In this document: positions 1 through 8,990 of the stretch, piece after piece
Numbering within the stretch: the first letter of the stretch is position 1
Layout of the letters: the number at the start of each line of letters is the position of its first letter
Origin: Helicoverpa zea
Lineage: Eukaryota; Arthropoda; Insecta; Lepidoptera; Noctuidae
DNA length: 64,000 nucleotides
Direction of reading: 5' to 3'
NCBI RefSeq assembly: GCF_022581195.2
Contig: NC_061472.1
Coordinates: forward strand, 7,750,001-7,814,000
Program-made: the position numbers and the translations under genes
Notes under the pieces: generated by a model
What the model saw: only the letters and a program-made list of their open reading frames with translations
Told to the model about the DNA's origin: nothing
Database searches by the model: none

Positions 1-657
1 CTAGGTTAGGTTGAACACATGGATTATTTTTGGAAAATTAAGGCTTTGTATGCATTGATGTTAATTAATTATTGCTTATAATCTATTTATACAACACATA
101 CTCATGCAGGCATAGGTCACAAATATGAATAGGATAGGAACTTGGCCAGGAGTTATATCAAGCTGACTTACATTATTGCTTACTAGGTTAGGTTGAAAAC
201 ATGCATATTAGGAGCCCTACAGGCGGTCACTCTGAAACCCTATTACAACGTATAAAAATGTTAAGGTATCAATACATATGAACGTCATGTATACTTCTGT
301 CATGCAAGAAGGTGGAATAGCTAGTAACCGACGAACTTCCTGCCGAATGCTCAATTTTAGAACTCTGTAGTAGCAAATAAACCAATGACTGTATACATCA
401 CCCAAAGAAATGTTTCTTGTTCTATTTTTATGTTTGTTCGATTCTTACAATATTATGAGAATAATATATTTACGGTTGACGAAGAAACGCACAATGACAA
501 AAGACATAAAAGGGATGGACAGACCGAGGTACACCGTTCATATCCTGCACGATCATCCTTTCCTTTTATTCATCTCCTTTCATTCATCATCATACAATGC
601 CAAAAAACAATATTTAAAAAATACTTTCCAATGGAACAGGAACTTATTGCCAATAGC
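1..657. other. Intergenic DNA, no gene seen
   Basis: Short open frames here lack any recognisable domain. A 13-bp motif with two TTAGG units (AGGTTAGGTTGAA-like) occurs at 2-14 and again at about 184-196; it is too short to be telomeric. The stretch lies downstream of the piggyBac gene and may contain the end of that element, but I found no convincing terminal inverted repeat. Confidence 0.5.
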
Positions 658-658
658 C

Positions 659-820
659 GATTTTCATGAAATTTTGTATGCAGAGTATTCGAGAAATGGC
701 ACAAACGATTTTCATGAAATTTTGTATGCAGAGGATTCGAGTAATGCCACAAACGATTTTGATAAAATTTTGTATGCAGGGGATTCGGGTAACGCAACCA
801 ACGATTTTGATGAAATTTTG
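659..820. repeat. 48-bp tandem repeat, about 3.4 copies
   Basis: Units start at 659, 707 and 755 with a partial fourth unit at 803; each begins GATTTT(C/G)AT and is exactly 48 bp. Because 48 is a multiple of 3, the plus strand stays open through a 16-residue peptide repeat with core DFHEILYA. The array ends just before the stop codon of the piggyBac transposase gene, which is read from the other strand. It is probably subterminal DNA of that element, although this is inferred from position only. Confidence 0.8.
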
Positions 821-827
821 TTGAAAA

Positions 828-2690
828 TTATGGTTTAGTATGGTACTCTTTAAAACAAAAATCTAAACATAACGCCATGCCACATTCAGCACACTCATAG
901 GTTGTTTTCGTACTGGTTCCCCTTCTATCGGCACACCACACGCATTTTCGACGTGATGTCCGATTTTTGTCGGCATACTCTTTATTTCCAATGCGCTGGA
1001 TAAAATGCCGCTCCGTCAGACGACCGAGTGGATACGTGCGACGTCGTCCAGAAGTAGCTTCTGAACGAGCCTTTGGGACGTGGGGTAAATGTTTGTTAGC
1101 AATGGCTTCTACGAGTTTTAGACGAAACTGTAGAGCCTGGTGCGCTTTCCCAGTCGATTTCTCAACTAGAATACGGCTATTCTGGATAGAAATATTGAGA
1201 AATCGTTTAAATAATTTCCTGTTCCATTTGATGCACTGCTTTCGCTCTACTAAATAGGGCTCAAGCATTTGGTCTAAACGATCAACGCCACCCATCCCTC
1301 GATTATAATCGTCTATAAGCTTGGGCTTATAGACCGATATTCGGCCTGGCTTGGCAGCAGTTTGAATTTGAGCCATGTCATGATACGTGGATAAACAGGT
1401 CAACCGCTTACGGTCTTGGTAAGCCATTACCATGAGGTCACCACATTGGCGTCCCATGTATTCCCCTTCCACTAGCTTAGCTTTTTGAACGGCGATAGGC
1501 ACGTTTTTCCGGCACGCACGTAATGTGCCAACGCAATCCGTTTTTCGCCTTTTCAAAAACCTTGCTAGTGATGGAGAGTTGAACCAGTTATCCATGAATA
1601 AGACATGGCCAAGATTCAAAAGTGGTGCTACAAGCCTCAGTACGGTGCTGGTACTCGAGGGCAAAGTAGAGTTGGTCGTTCTTTTGCCAAGGTAAATAAA
1701 AAAATTCCAGAGATAACCTGTGCTGGATTCACATAAATTTAAAGTTTTCAGTCCAAAACGTGCGGATTTCGTTTTTATATATTGTTTAATTGACAGAGGT
1801 CCTTTCCAAAGAATAAGGGATTCATCTATGCAGATATCTTGGCTAGGAGAATATAACTCTTTAAATTTTGCGTTTAAATGGTCTAAAATTGGCCCCATCG
1901 GGTATAAAACATTCTCCGGATCAGAAGGATCCGAAGAACCCCTGGCAAAATGAAGGGCTCGATTCAAAAGCCAATACCTTTCTTCTTTAAAAAGGTGCCT
2001 AAATGCATCCGTCTTCAATAAAGGTATGTTGCTAAAGCAAGATTTTATTGAAGGCATTTTAATGATGCCAAGCATCATCCAAAATGCGAACAGTACCAAT
2101 ATCTCATGCACATTCGTATCATACCATAACCTGGCAAATCTCTCACTCGTTCGTTTTATTTCATTCGCGTACCTATTGGTTTCGTCCACAATGTGATTTA
2201 AGATGCTATCATCCCAAAAAGACCTGAAGGCATCATAAGGATCAACAAATTCACGACAAGGACCAATGGTATCGCGGAGAAAGGTCTCTTTTTCATTTTG
2301 CCAGCCATCCATCGCCTCCCACCTAAAGTCTTCCCGATCAATCTCATGAAAGAGCGCTTCCTCCTCACTTACACTTTGTCTCTGTTCATTCGACGACACC
2401 AAATTCCTATCACGCCTAGCTTGAATTCGCCTTACTTCCTCTGTCAAATTTGGAGGGAAGTCAAGGTCAGAAGGATACTTCTCGACTAATTCCTTCCCTC
2501 TTTTCCAACGTCCAAAATTACCTCGGCCTCTCCCAGAATGACCACCGCGGCTACTAGCGGATGCTACCCTCCTTGATGCTGTCGCCACCTGATCTAGCCG
2601 AGAAAAGCGAGGTAACATTAAAGGATGTGTAGCCTCCAGCACTGGCACGGACGATACTCCTTCCGATCCATCCTCGACATCGACTTCCAT
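828..2690 (-). CDS. piggyBac-family transposase (intact, 620 aa)
   Basis: A single uninterrupted 620-residue frame with the features of a piggyBac DDD transposase. The catalytic aspartates are visible: D289 in CIDES, D367 in FMDNWF and D470 in GGVD, with D473 just after. The D289-D367 spacing is 78 residues, the same as D268-D346 in the classical moth piggyBac enzyme, and the fourth acidic position fits too. A basic Arg/Gly-rich stretch (about 40-65) lies near the N-terminus. The C-terminal 40 residues form a cysteine-rich zinc-binding domain (C583, C586, C600, C603, C608, C612, H617). The enzyme would cut and paste DNA at TTAA sites in the nucleus. No stop or frameshift is present, so the gene could be a recent copy or a domesticated gene. 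The terminal repeats were not found, so mobility is unproven. Confidence 0.93.
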   Translation of the reverse strand: MEVDVEDGSEGVSSVPVLEATHPLMLPRFSRLDQVATASRRVASASSRGGHSGRGRGNFGRWKRGKELVEKYPSDLDFPPNLTEEVRRIQARRDRNLVSSNEQRQSVSEEEALFHEIDREDFRWEAMDGWQNEKETFLRDTIGPCREFVDPYDAFRSFWDDSILNHIVDETNRYANEIKRTSERFARLWYDTNVHEILVLFAFWMMLGIIKMPSIKSCFSNIPLLKTDAFRHLFKEERYWLLNRALHFARGSSDPSDPENVLYPMGPILDHLNAKFKELYSPSQDICIDESLILWKGPLSIKQYIKTKSARFGLKTLNLCESSTGYLWNFFIYLGKRTTNSTLPSSTSTVLRLVAPLLNLGHVLFMDNWFNSPSLARFLKRRKTDCVGTLRACRKNVPIAVQKAKLVEGEYMGRQCGDLMVMAYQDRKRLTCLSTYHDMAQIQTAAKPGRISVYKPKLIDDYNRGMGGVDRLDQMLEPYLVERKQCIKWNRKLFKRFLNISIQNSRILVEKSTGKAHQALQFRLKLVEAIANKHLPHVPKARSEATSGRRRTYPLGRLTERHFIQRIGNKEYADKNRTSRRKCVWCADRRGTSTKTTYECAECGMALCLDFCFKEYHTKP

Positions 2691-2930
2691 CCTAAGTACA
2701 TGAAAAATTGATGAGAGGTAAGTTACAACACTAAGTAGAATATCAAATATTTTTCTCGGAGATGGGCAGCATCATTCGAAGCTAAAAGCTATGTGGATGT
2801 TTTTAGACAAAAAAGTCATACAAATGAATTATGCACGACGCTGCAATGGCGAAATGTGTAGTGCCCTAATCACGTACAAGATTATGCTATTAAAATAAAT
2901 AGGAAGAAATATATATTGATTAGTGATTGT

Positions 2931-3072
2931 ATATACTCATTCGTACTGAAATTAATATTTATTTTAATCGGAGCATAATATCTATATATATGTATAATAA
3001 AATACGCCTTCATCGCGTACAAAATTATGCTCCGATTAAAATAAATATTAATTTCAGTACGAATGAGTATAT
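2931..3072. repeat. Perfect 49-bp inverted repeat with 44-bp spacer
   Basis: The arm at 2931-2979 (begins ATATACTCATTCGTACTGAA) is the exact reverse complement of 3024-3072. A third, partly matching copy of the outer part follows at about 3080-3100, and a degenerate copy of the spacer-side sequence (TACAAGATTATGCTATTAAA) lies at about 2875-2894. The structure is AT-rich and could extrude as a cruciform. It sits 240 bp upstream of the piggyBac start codon. It may be the end of a fold-back element; no protein is encoded. Confidence 0.85.
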
Positions 3073-3147
3073 ATATATATACTCATTCGTACTGAAATAT
3101 TACTCGTACTCGTTATTATTCGTACTGAAGTATTCGTATATATATAT

Positions 3148-3311
3148 ACTAGCCGTTTTCCCGTGGGAGCTACTGCCCGCGCCGGGATAAAATATAGCCT
3201 ATGTTCTAATGGTGAAAGAATATTTAAAATCGGTCCAGTAGTTTTTGAGTTTATCCATTACAACCAAACAAACAAACAAAGTTTTCCTCTTTATAATATT
3301 AGTATAGATTA
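3148..3311 (+). mobile_element. RTE-type interspersed repeat (short copy, plus)
   Basis: Begins ACTAGCCGTTTTCCCGTGGG, contains ATCGGTCCAGTAGTTTTTGA followed by a CAAA/CAAACAAAC run, and ends with TATAATATTAGTATAGAT. This is the common lepidopteran non-autonomous repeat whose 3' end resembles RTE-clade LINEs. Assignment to the RTE clade is from memory of the family. Related copies in this window are at 14717, 22385/23273, 47110, 51370, 52053, 54168, 57664 and 57811. Confidence 0.75.
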
Positions 3312-3345
3312 CGACGGATATATATACATATATAATCACTATATA

Positions 3346-3814
3346 TAATGGCGTCCAAGGCCGATTTCGGCCACGGCGGCTGTTCTCATTTAAGGAGATC
3401 AGCCAGCTGCGCAGGACATATTATAGTGCACGAGCATTTGCTCAGACACAGGTGCACTCCCTATTCCTTCACTCTCATAACCCGATGGGACGGCAATCCG
3501 ACACGACTGGAAAGAGATCAGGCGCAGGACCCGTTGCCGAGTTCCCTCAACCTTCTCTCATCTCCATCATCAGGTCAGCTCCAAACCTTCAATATTGCAT
3601 AGTGTTATCAGACATACACCTCAGTGTCAAGTTTTTACAGTACGCATGCCTTTAAATTTTCGAAAGTTGCCCTTGATTTCTCAGGGTCTCCACCATCAGA
3701 TCCTGACCTCATGATTATGGGACCACCTGGGAGATAAACCCTATCAACCAACAAAACAATTTTGCAGATCGGTCCAGGCGCCTTCGAGTAATTGGTGAAC
3801 ATACATATTAAAAA
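3346..3814 (+). repeat. Composite of interspersed-repeat fragments
   Basis: Two segments look like dispersed moth repeats rather than unique DNA: 3346-3560 (starts GGCGTCCAAGGCCGATTTCG and includes AGGAGATCAGCCAGCTGCGC) and 3690-3808 (ends GGTCCAGGCGCCTTCGAGTA, an RTE-like tail, then an A-run). Two overlapping open frames here are low-complexity accidents of the repeat. Family names are not certain and no second copy exists in this window, so the call rests on my memory of lepidopteran repeats. Confidence 0.4.
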
Positions 3815-3818
3815 AAAA

Positions 3819-4079
3819 CCGGCCGAGTGCGAGTCGGACTCGCACGAAGGGTTCCGTACCCTTATTTATAAAACGGACAAAAAATTCACGTTTGTTCTAT
3901 GGGAGCCCCACAAAATATTTATTTAATTCTAGTTTTGAGTTTTTGTTGTTATAGCGGCAACAGAAATACCATCATCTGTGGAAATTTCTAACTATCACGA
4001 ATCATGAGATACAGCCTGGTGACAGACGGACAGAGGAGCGAAAAAAATCCCGTTTTACCCTTTGGGTACGGAACCCTAA
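3819..4079. mobile_element. Short repeat bounded by AGGGTTCCGTACCC inverted repeats
   Basis: A 14-bp motif AGGGTTCCGTACCC at 3848-3861 is matched by its exact reverse complement at 4064-4077. The body contains GGCCGAGTGCGAGTCGGACT at the left, TATAGCGGCAACAGAAATAC, and GAGATACAGCCTGGTGACAG. It is a widespread lepidopteran repeat of MITE or SINE type. No coding capacity. A stray copy of CGAGGGTTCCGTAC occurs at about 61751-61764. Confidence 0.65.
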
Positions 4080-4481
4080 AAAGCATAAGTAAAATAAAAT
4101 AATCAATTGCAAAATACACAGGGTACACTGATCACTGACATAGGTATTTTGTAACCGTAAAGATGTCATACCTAATAGTAGCAGGATGTTTTTATCTTTT
4201 TGTCATTAAAAAAATATCTTTTTCAGAAACATTAGTAATCAGAGCATCAGATGACACAAAATTAATAAAAATTAAGCATCCTCAGTAAAGGAAAACCAAA
4301 TTTTTATCATGTTTGATTGAAAGGTTTCGAACACATTTTCCTATAAGGTATTATTACACTGTTAAATATTTTGCTCAAACTTAGGTTTGATCACTTCCTC
4401 AAAAGTACAAAAAAACTGAGAAGTTATAAAAAAATATGGGCATGGTAATCAAAATACTTAAAAGCAATAAAGCATAGACAT
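4080..4481. other. Probable 3' flank of the candidate gene
   Basis: AT-rich, no open frame, no repeat recognised. If the minus-strand gene at 4482-6204 is real this would hold its 3' untranslated region. I see no minus-strand AATAAA in it, so the transcript end is not fixed. Confidence 0.35.
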
Positions 4482-6204
4482 TCAACAACTATATAACATG
4501 AAACAAATGCAATGGGACCCCAAGTAACTTAGGCTTTGCATATTGTATTGCCTGTAAGTAAAGAAATTTTACTTAGACATTACCGCAGGAAACAGCTAAT
4601 TACATTTTTAAATTACTCACCTTTCTGTTATTTGTACAGATCTTACTGACCCGGAACAATCCTAAAACATGAAGAATATAGTGAATTTACACAATAAAAA
4701 CAAAAAAGTTTAATTTATAGTAATTCTAAGTATTTATAATATTTTGTTTAGTAAATCTAGAACCTTATAATCACTTTTAAGCTTTTGTATATTTGAATAC
4801 TGGGGGTAACTAACAAAAAAAAACATTTTCAGCTTTTAAGGTCGAAGTAGGTTATCATCGTCATCTTCATCATCATCATCTCAGCCATAGGACGTCCACT
4901 GCTGAACATAGGCCTGAAGTAGGTTTTAATTACCTATATTGTCATGAATATGCTAGAAACATAACTCCCATGCAAATGTGTAGGAAATACTTTTATAATT
5001 TTACTTTATACTCCTACCTTCCTTAAAAATCTTATCTCCCACTATTCTAGCTGATTTAGAAAGCGTTCACTATTTATTATGTTTGTAGTTGTGAGAGAAA
5101 TTTAGGTTTGTTAGTCTACTCAAATATAGTCAGTAAGTGTAAGTGTTCAAGTGTTAAACATATTGTTTTATCAGTGTTTTTTGCTAGCCTAGATCTGTAT
5201 TTACACACAGATATTTCCTATTATTGTCTAGCCTATGTTCCTACATGGAAATAGGTACAAATAAACTTATATAGTAACAACTAATAAGGTTGAATATAAA
5301 AAAATAAATAAATAGAATAATAACACCTTGATTATATCTGCAAAAAATATCTGAACCTAAAGTTACAAACCTCCACATCCAGTTCCTCCAAGTCCAATAC
5401 CTCCACATCCAGTTCCTCCATGTCCAGTTCCTCCACATCAACATCGATTTCGAAATCACGACAAGGTGAGTGGAGGCATGGTACGGAATCGTCATCAGAG
5501 TCTAGAAAGTCGGAGTCCTCCATTCCGCCAATCTGCAGGGGCTCAGGGGGGGAGTATAGGTCTTCATCAAAATCATAATCAAATTCTGATTGAAGATCTT
5601 CCAGAAATTCCTCCTCCATATAAACTTCTGAGCTCCCGGATGACTAAAATAGTAAAATATCAAATAAGTGTAAGCTGTACCTATTTTATTATGTGTTTTG
5701 AATGTTATGTAGATATTCATATTCAAATTCATAAAATCTATATACTGAAATAGTTATTTCCATAATTGAGCCACAAATCAACAATAGGGCATCATCTGTT
5801 TTGAGATTTTAGGTTAGAATATATTTGCTTTACATTTACTATGTACCAATATTAGGTAAACCGGTGTCATATATCTATCGATATATGTTATCGACTATGC
5901 CCAACTATGCTCACACTATGCTGAATACTTGAGGAGGCCTGCTATAACTATAACATACAATTGTATGAACTGGACTGTTCCTTGCGGTATGATTCGTAGG
6001 AAAGGTGAAAACTTATTGACTGTGGAATCAGATTTAAGTATTTATGTATTGTTTTATTTCCTATGTCACCAAGAAATCAAGTCCATGGACCACAATTATT
6101 TCATACAATAATATGGAACAAAACATTGATCTGACAAAGCATATTTACTGTACTACATACAATTTTAAAAGTAAAATATACGAATAACACTTGCTACTTA
6201 CCAT
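4482..6204 (-). CDS. Candidate small spliced gene, acidic protein of unknown function
   Basis: Not recognised. Proposed coding exons on the minus strand: 6204-6202 (only the ATG), 5643-5371, 4661-4621 and 4551-4482, giving 128 codons and a stop. The first donor is ATG|GTAAGT and the acceptor at 5644 is TTTTACTATTTTAG; joining them puts ATG directly in frame with SSGSSEVYMEEEF. Exon 2 encodes a very acidic protein (EFDYDFDEDLYSPPEP) that ends in five pentapeptide repeats such as ELDVE. The donor after it (GTTTGT) is weak. The last intron is 69 bp, starts GTGAGT and ends TTTACTTACAG, typical of insects. Exons 1-2 are the firmer part. The 3' half is uncertain: exons 3-4 could be used in another phase, or exon 2 could simply read to its own stop at 5332. 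No transposon domain is seen. Confidence 0.45.
4863..4920 (+). repeat. (ATC)n plus lepidopteran repeat fragment
   Basis: A short TCATCATCATC run followed by CAGCCATAGGACGTCCACTG and CTGAACATAGGCCT. The same motif occurs at 37009. The fragment is inside the long intron of the candidate minus-strand gene. Confidence 0.65.
5371..5445 (-). repeat. 15-bp minisatellite inside exon 2
   Basis: Five tandem 15-bp units on the minus strand with core GAACTGGATGTGGAG. They encode DVDVE, ELDME, ELDVE, VLDLE, ELDVE. The period is a multiple of 3, so copy-number change would keep the frame. Confidence 0.85.
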
Positions 6205-6330
6205 TATGGATAATTAATAATCCTTTTACACTAAATAGTAAACTTTTCAACACAAGCACTCGCGCGTTCCGCAAAAATGGCTGCCGACAAGTTCATTGAC
6301 CGAAAAAACACACCACAACAACTATTTTAT
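6205..6330 (-). promoter_or_regulatory. Possible promoter and 5' UTR of the candidate gene
   Basis: This stretch is locally rich in CG (CACTCGCGCGTTCCGC, and GGCGCGC just beyond at about 6347) in an AT-rich setting and holds GCAGCCATTTTTGCGG on the minus strand, which fits a YY1/Pho-type GCCAT site near a start of transcription. It lies directly upstream of the ATG-only exon. No TATA box is clear. A short plus-strand frame that starts AAAATGGCTGCC here is only 21 codons and was not called. Confidence 0.3.
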
Positions 6331-6489
6331 GCGTTTATTTAAATTTGGCGCGCATTATTTGACAGAATAATAAAACATACTCTGGAGCGTTTATTGCTGC
6401 GTTTATATTTAGTTGCCATAATAAGTATTTTTTTATAAATGCTTTGTAAATTAATAATATTAAACATGATAATGTATGACCGATTTGAA

Positions 6490-6552
6490 GACCCCAATTG
6501 GGGTCTAAACCGAGCTTACGGTGACATTGATGTTCAGACCCCAATCGGGGTC
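6490..6552. repeat. Pair of 16-bp palindromes
   Basis: GACCCCAATTGGGGTC at 6490-6505 is a perfect 16-bp palindrome. GACCCCAATCGGGGTC at 6537-6552 differs by a single base at the centre. Their starts are 47 bp apart. The second is flanked by GTTCA and CGCTACGG. The pair could be binding sites for a dimeric protein or the inner ends of a small mobile element. Confidence 0.7.
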
Positions 6553-6599
6553 CGCTACGGATTTGACGGTTAAGTGACACCCAGTAGAGACAAAAAAGA

Positions 6600-8564
6600 G
6601 AAGAACAAGATTTATGAAATGATTTACTTTCTATCGTCTATGAATTCAAGCCTGCCGGTAAAAATAAGAACAAATTAATGTACACAAAAATGTGCCTGTC
6701 AACTGTTGCTTTCTAGTTTATAGGTCAAATCCAAATCTGAATAAAAAAACCTTTTTAAACATTCAAAATCCAAAAGAGGAATCTGTAAAGAAATCTATCT
6801 CGGTTCATAATTATGAATAACAGAATAAGATCTTTGGTAGCTCGGGTTTATCTTACGAAGACGAATTTTTTGGCTACAAAAATATTTTTCTTAGAACTTT
6901 GGTCTAGACTTTTTGCCTAAGAATTCGTTACATTATTTATTGGGGTTCTAGATATTGGTGAATATTTTTACGTGTAAACATGGGTGCTTGATTTATGCAT
7001 GCCCATAAATCGTGTGTGTGTATTTGTAAATATTACCTATAATACCAAAGCCGGAAGCCTGTTTCTTTATGATATTACTTGGAAATGTTTTTGATTTATG
7101 TGAACTGTAGTACCTATGGTAATAACTTAGAATTAAGTTTGTCATAAGAAGTTACAAACTGACATTAATAATTCTCAAGTTTTTATGTGCATTTGCTACA
7201 ACTGCTCTACATTTGCAATCAAGGCTTTTCAATTAGATCAAAATGGAATGTCGCTGACGCTTGTACTATACCAAGTATAATTTAGCAACCATCACTGTGC
7301 TTATAGTACAACGAGAAAATCCTCACACAACTCACCACAACAACATAAGAAATAACAAAAAACAAACATAAGAAATCAACTTACTACAGTCAAACACAAA
7401 ACCAGACACAAATCGCATCAAAACTAAAAATATTTCAATAAACGAACCCAGTATCAAGTCCTCATAGTTTCGCAAGACCTGCAGCCACACGAACCTCACC
7501 GCAAATAACGAGCGACGCCGTATTTCCCTACAGAGCCTGCCATAATATTTGCCTAACTCCTCCACTCCTCCACTCCTCCGTACATAGTCGATATTCCTCC
7601 CCCGAGGGGAAAGAAACAATCTCCTCGTTGAATCTTAGAAGGATGTTGTTCTAACTCTTCAGTATAATGGAAAAATATGAATAAAACAGCTCGGTGCGTC
7701 GAGGTGTGCAATTATAAATACGGTATGAGGTTCGGATTGTGGCTGATTTGCTTTGGGTGTTGGGTAATTTGAGGATTTTGCCCCTCCAGACCTTAGGCAT
7801 TGGATTAAAATATTTTTATCTGGCTCCTTAGGCTTAGGTATGCAAATTGTAGTTACGTATGAAAAAAAAAACAATGTTTTGAGATATTTATATGATAAAA
7901 TACCTCTTTTTGTTAACGCTAACAACAAATACAAGCCAATTTGTCCTAATTTTAAACCTTGGTCAGATTTAAGTTGACAAGAAACATAGGTACCACAATA
8001 ATGTCATTCGTTAGCATGGTAGCCATATCGAGGTAGTTACATATGTCTCCATCATTTTGAAAAGAAAACTACAAACATGTCTATACCTATGTATAGGTAA
8101 CAAATATTTGCACAAAAGTAAACATTATACCTCGGTAAGTTTGAATTCCGAGCCAATAAACAGATAGCCGAACTTAGTACCAATAATCCGTCCATTCCAA
8201 ATAATATTCGGCCACGGTCCAAACTCACACAAACCCGTGTTTAACAACTAGTCAATAAACAGAATCGATAAGGTTATCTAACGAAGTACTAAAGTTTGGC
8301 ACAGAGTATAAATACGACAAAGCATTTACTGAAACTGTTTTACCAAGTACGTTTACAACTCAACACTAGCGGCCACAGCTTTGAACGCGACTTAGGACAT
8401 TCGGATGAAAAAAAGTATAGTCGTCTCAGTAAATTTAACAATCAACTGGTAAAAAATATATTTAGCACTGGATAGTGAAGTATGTGAGGAATTGAAGTCC
8501 AAAAAACACAAACTTCGTTGGGTGTCTTTTGTATAATGAGCTTTAATCATATATTATTATATGA
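6600..8564. other. Non-coding, nothing recognised
   Basis: AT-rich DNA with only short random frames. The open frames at 7332-7619 and 7659-7934 (minus) show no domain or splice context. No repeat could be matched to another part of the window. Confidence 0.5.
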
Positions 8565-8700
8565 TGGCGGGACGAACTGGATGCCTACTGTCGGGACTGG
8601 TGGACTCGATCGAGGGATCGAGAGATGTGGAAGCGGGATGGGGAGGCCTTTGCCCAGCAGTGGGACATTATAGGCTAGTAATAAATAAATAAATAAATAT
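8565..8700 (+). mobile_element. 3' terminus of a LINE (end of reverse-transcriptase ORF)
   Basis: The last 37 codons of a LINE ORF2 are open from 8565 to the stop at 8676-8678 and end in DGEAFAQQWDIIG. This tryptophan-rich C-terminus (WRDELDAYC..W, EMWKRDGEAF) is typical of moth LINE ORF2 proteins. The stop is followed by an AATAAATAAATAAAT tail. The copy is strongly 5'-truncated. The DNA GGAGGCCTTTGCCCAGCAGT is nearly the same as the 3' tail of the SINEs at 20511 and 39733. Confidence 0.75.
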
Positions 8701-8860
8701 TATATGTATATATTTTTTATTGTATATACCATCATAATGTACCTATATTCTGGTAAATAAATTTCATTTAATTTAATTTGCAAAACTAGTCAATTAGATA
8801 TGCCGTCGGTAATAAGACTTTCGAAATGAAATACTACTTGACTTTCGAAAGGTTGTCGAC

Positions 8861-8990
8861 TTCTTCTTCCCAGCAAAAACACGTAGGAAGTGGTGAAGGG
8901 TGGGCTTTTTGGGGACTGTCTCTTGTAAATTTCTAAAGTTCGAAAAGTGCTGTTTTGCAGATAAGTTTGAATCAACGAATTTTGATTTTG
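8861..8990 (+). mobile_element. Short interspersed repeat, copy B
   Basis: Starts TTCTTCTTCCCAGCAAAAAC and ends in ATTTTGATTTTG. It matches the 142-bp insertion at 22521-22662 along its whole length, with about 80-85 percent identity by eye. No A or B box is obvious. The GATTTT microsatellite end resembles the 3' end of RTE- or CR1-like elements. The opposite strand is open in both copies and shows the shared peptide FAGKKK, which probably reflects DNA homology only. Confidence 0.75.

Noticed and set aside
1..200. TTAGG-like telomeric motifs near positions 2 and 184
   Set aside because: Only two units each, embedded in ordinary DNA; telomeric arrays would be far longer.
3348..3655. Two open frames of 67 and 84 codons
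   Set aside because: They lie in an interspersed-repeat fragment and have no domain.
5876..5883. TATCGATA (DREF-type element)
   Set aside because: One 8-mer inside an intron of the candidate gene; expected by chance in 64 kb of AT-rich DNA.
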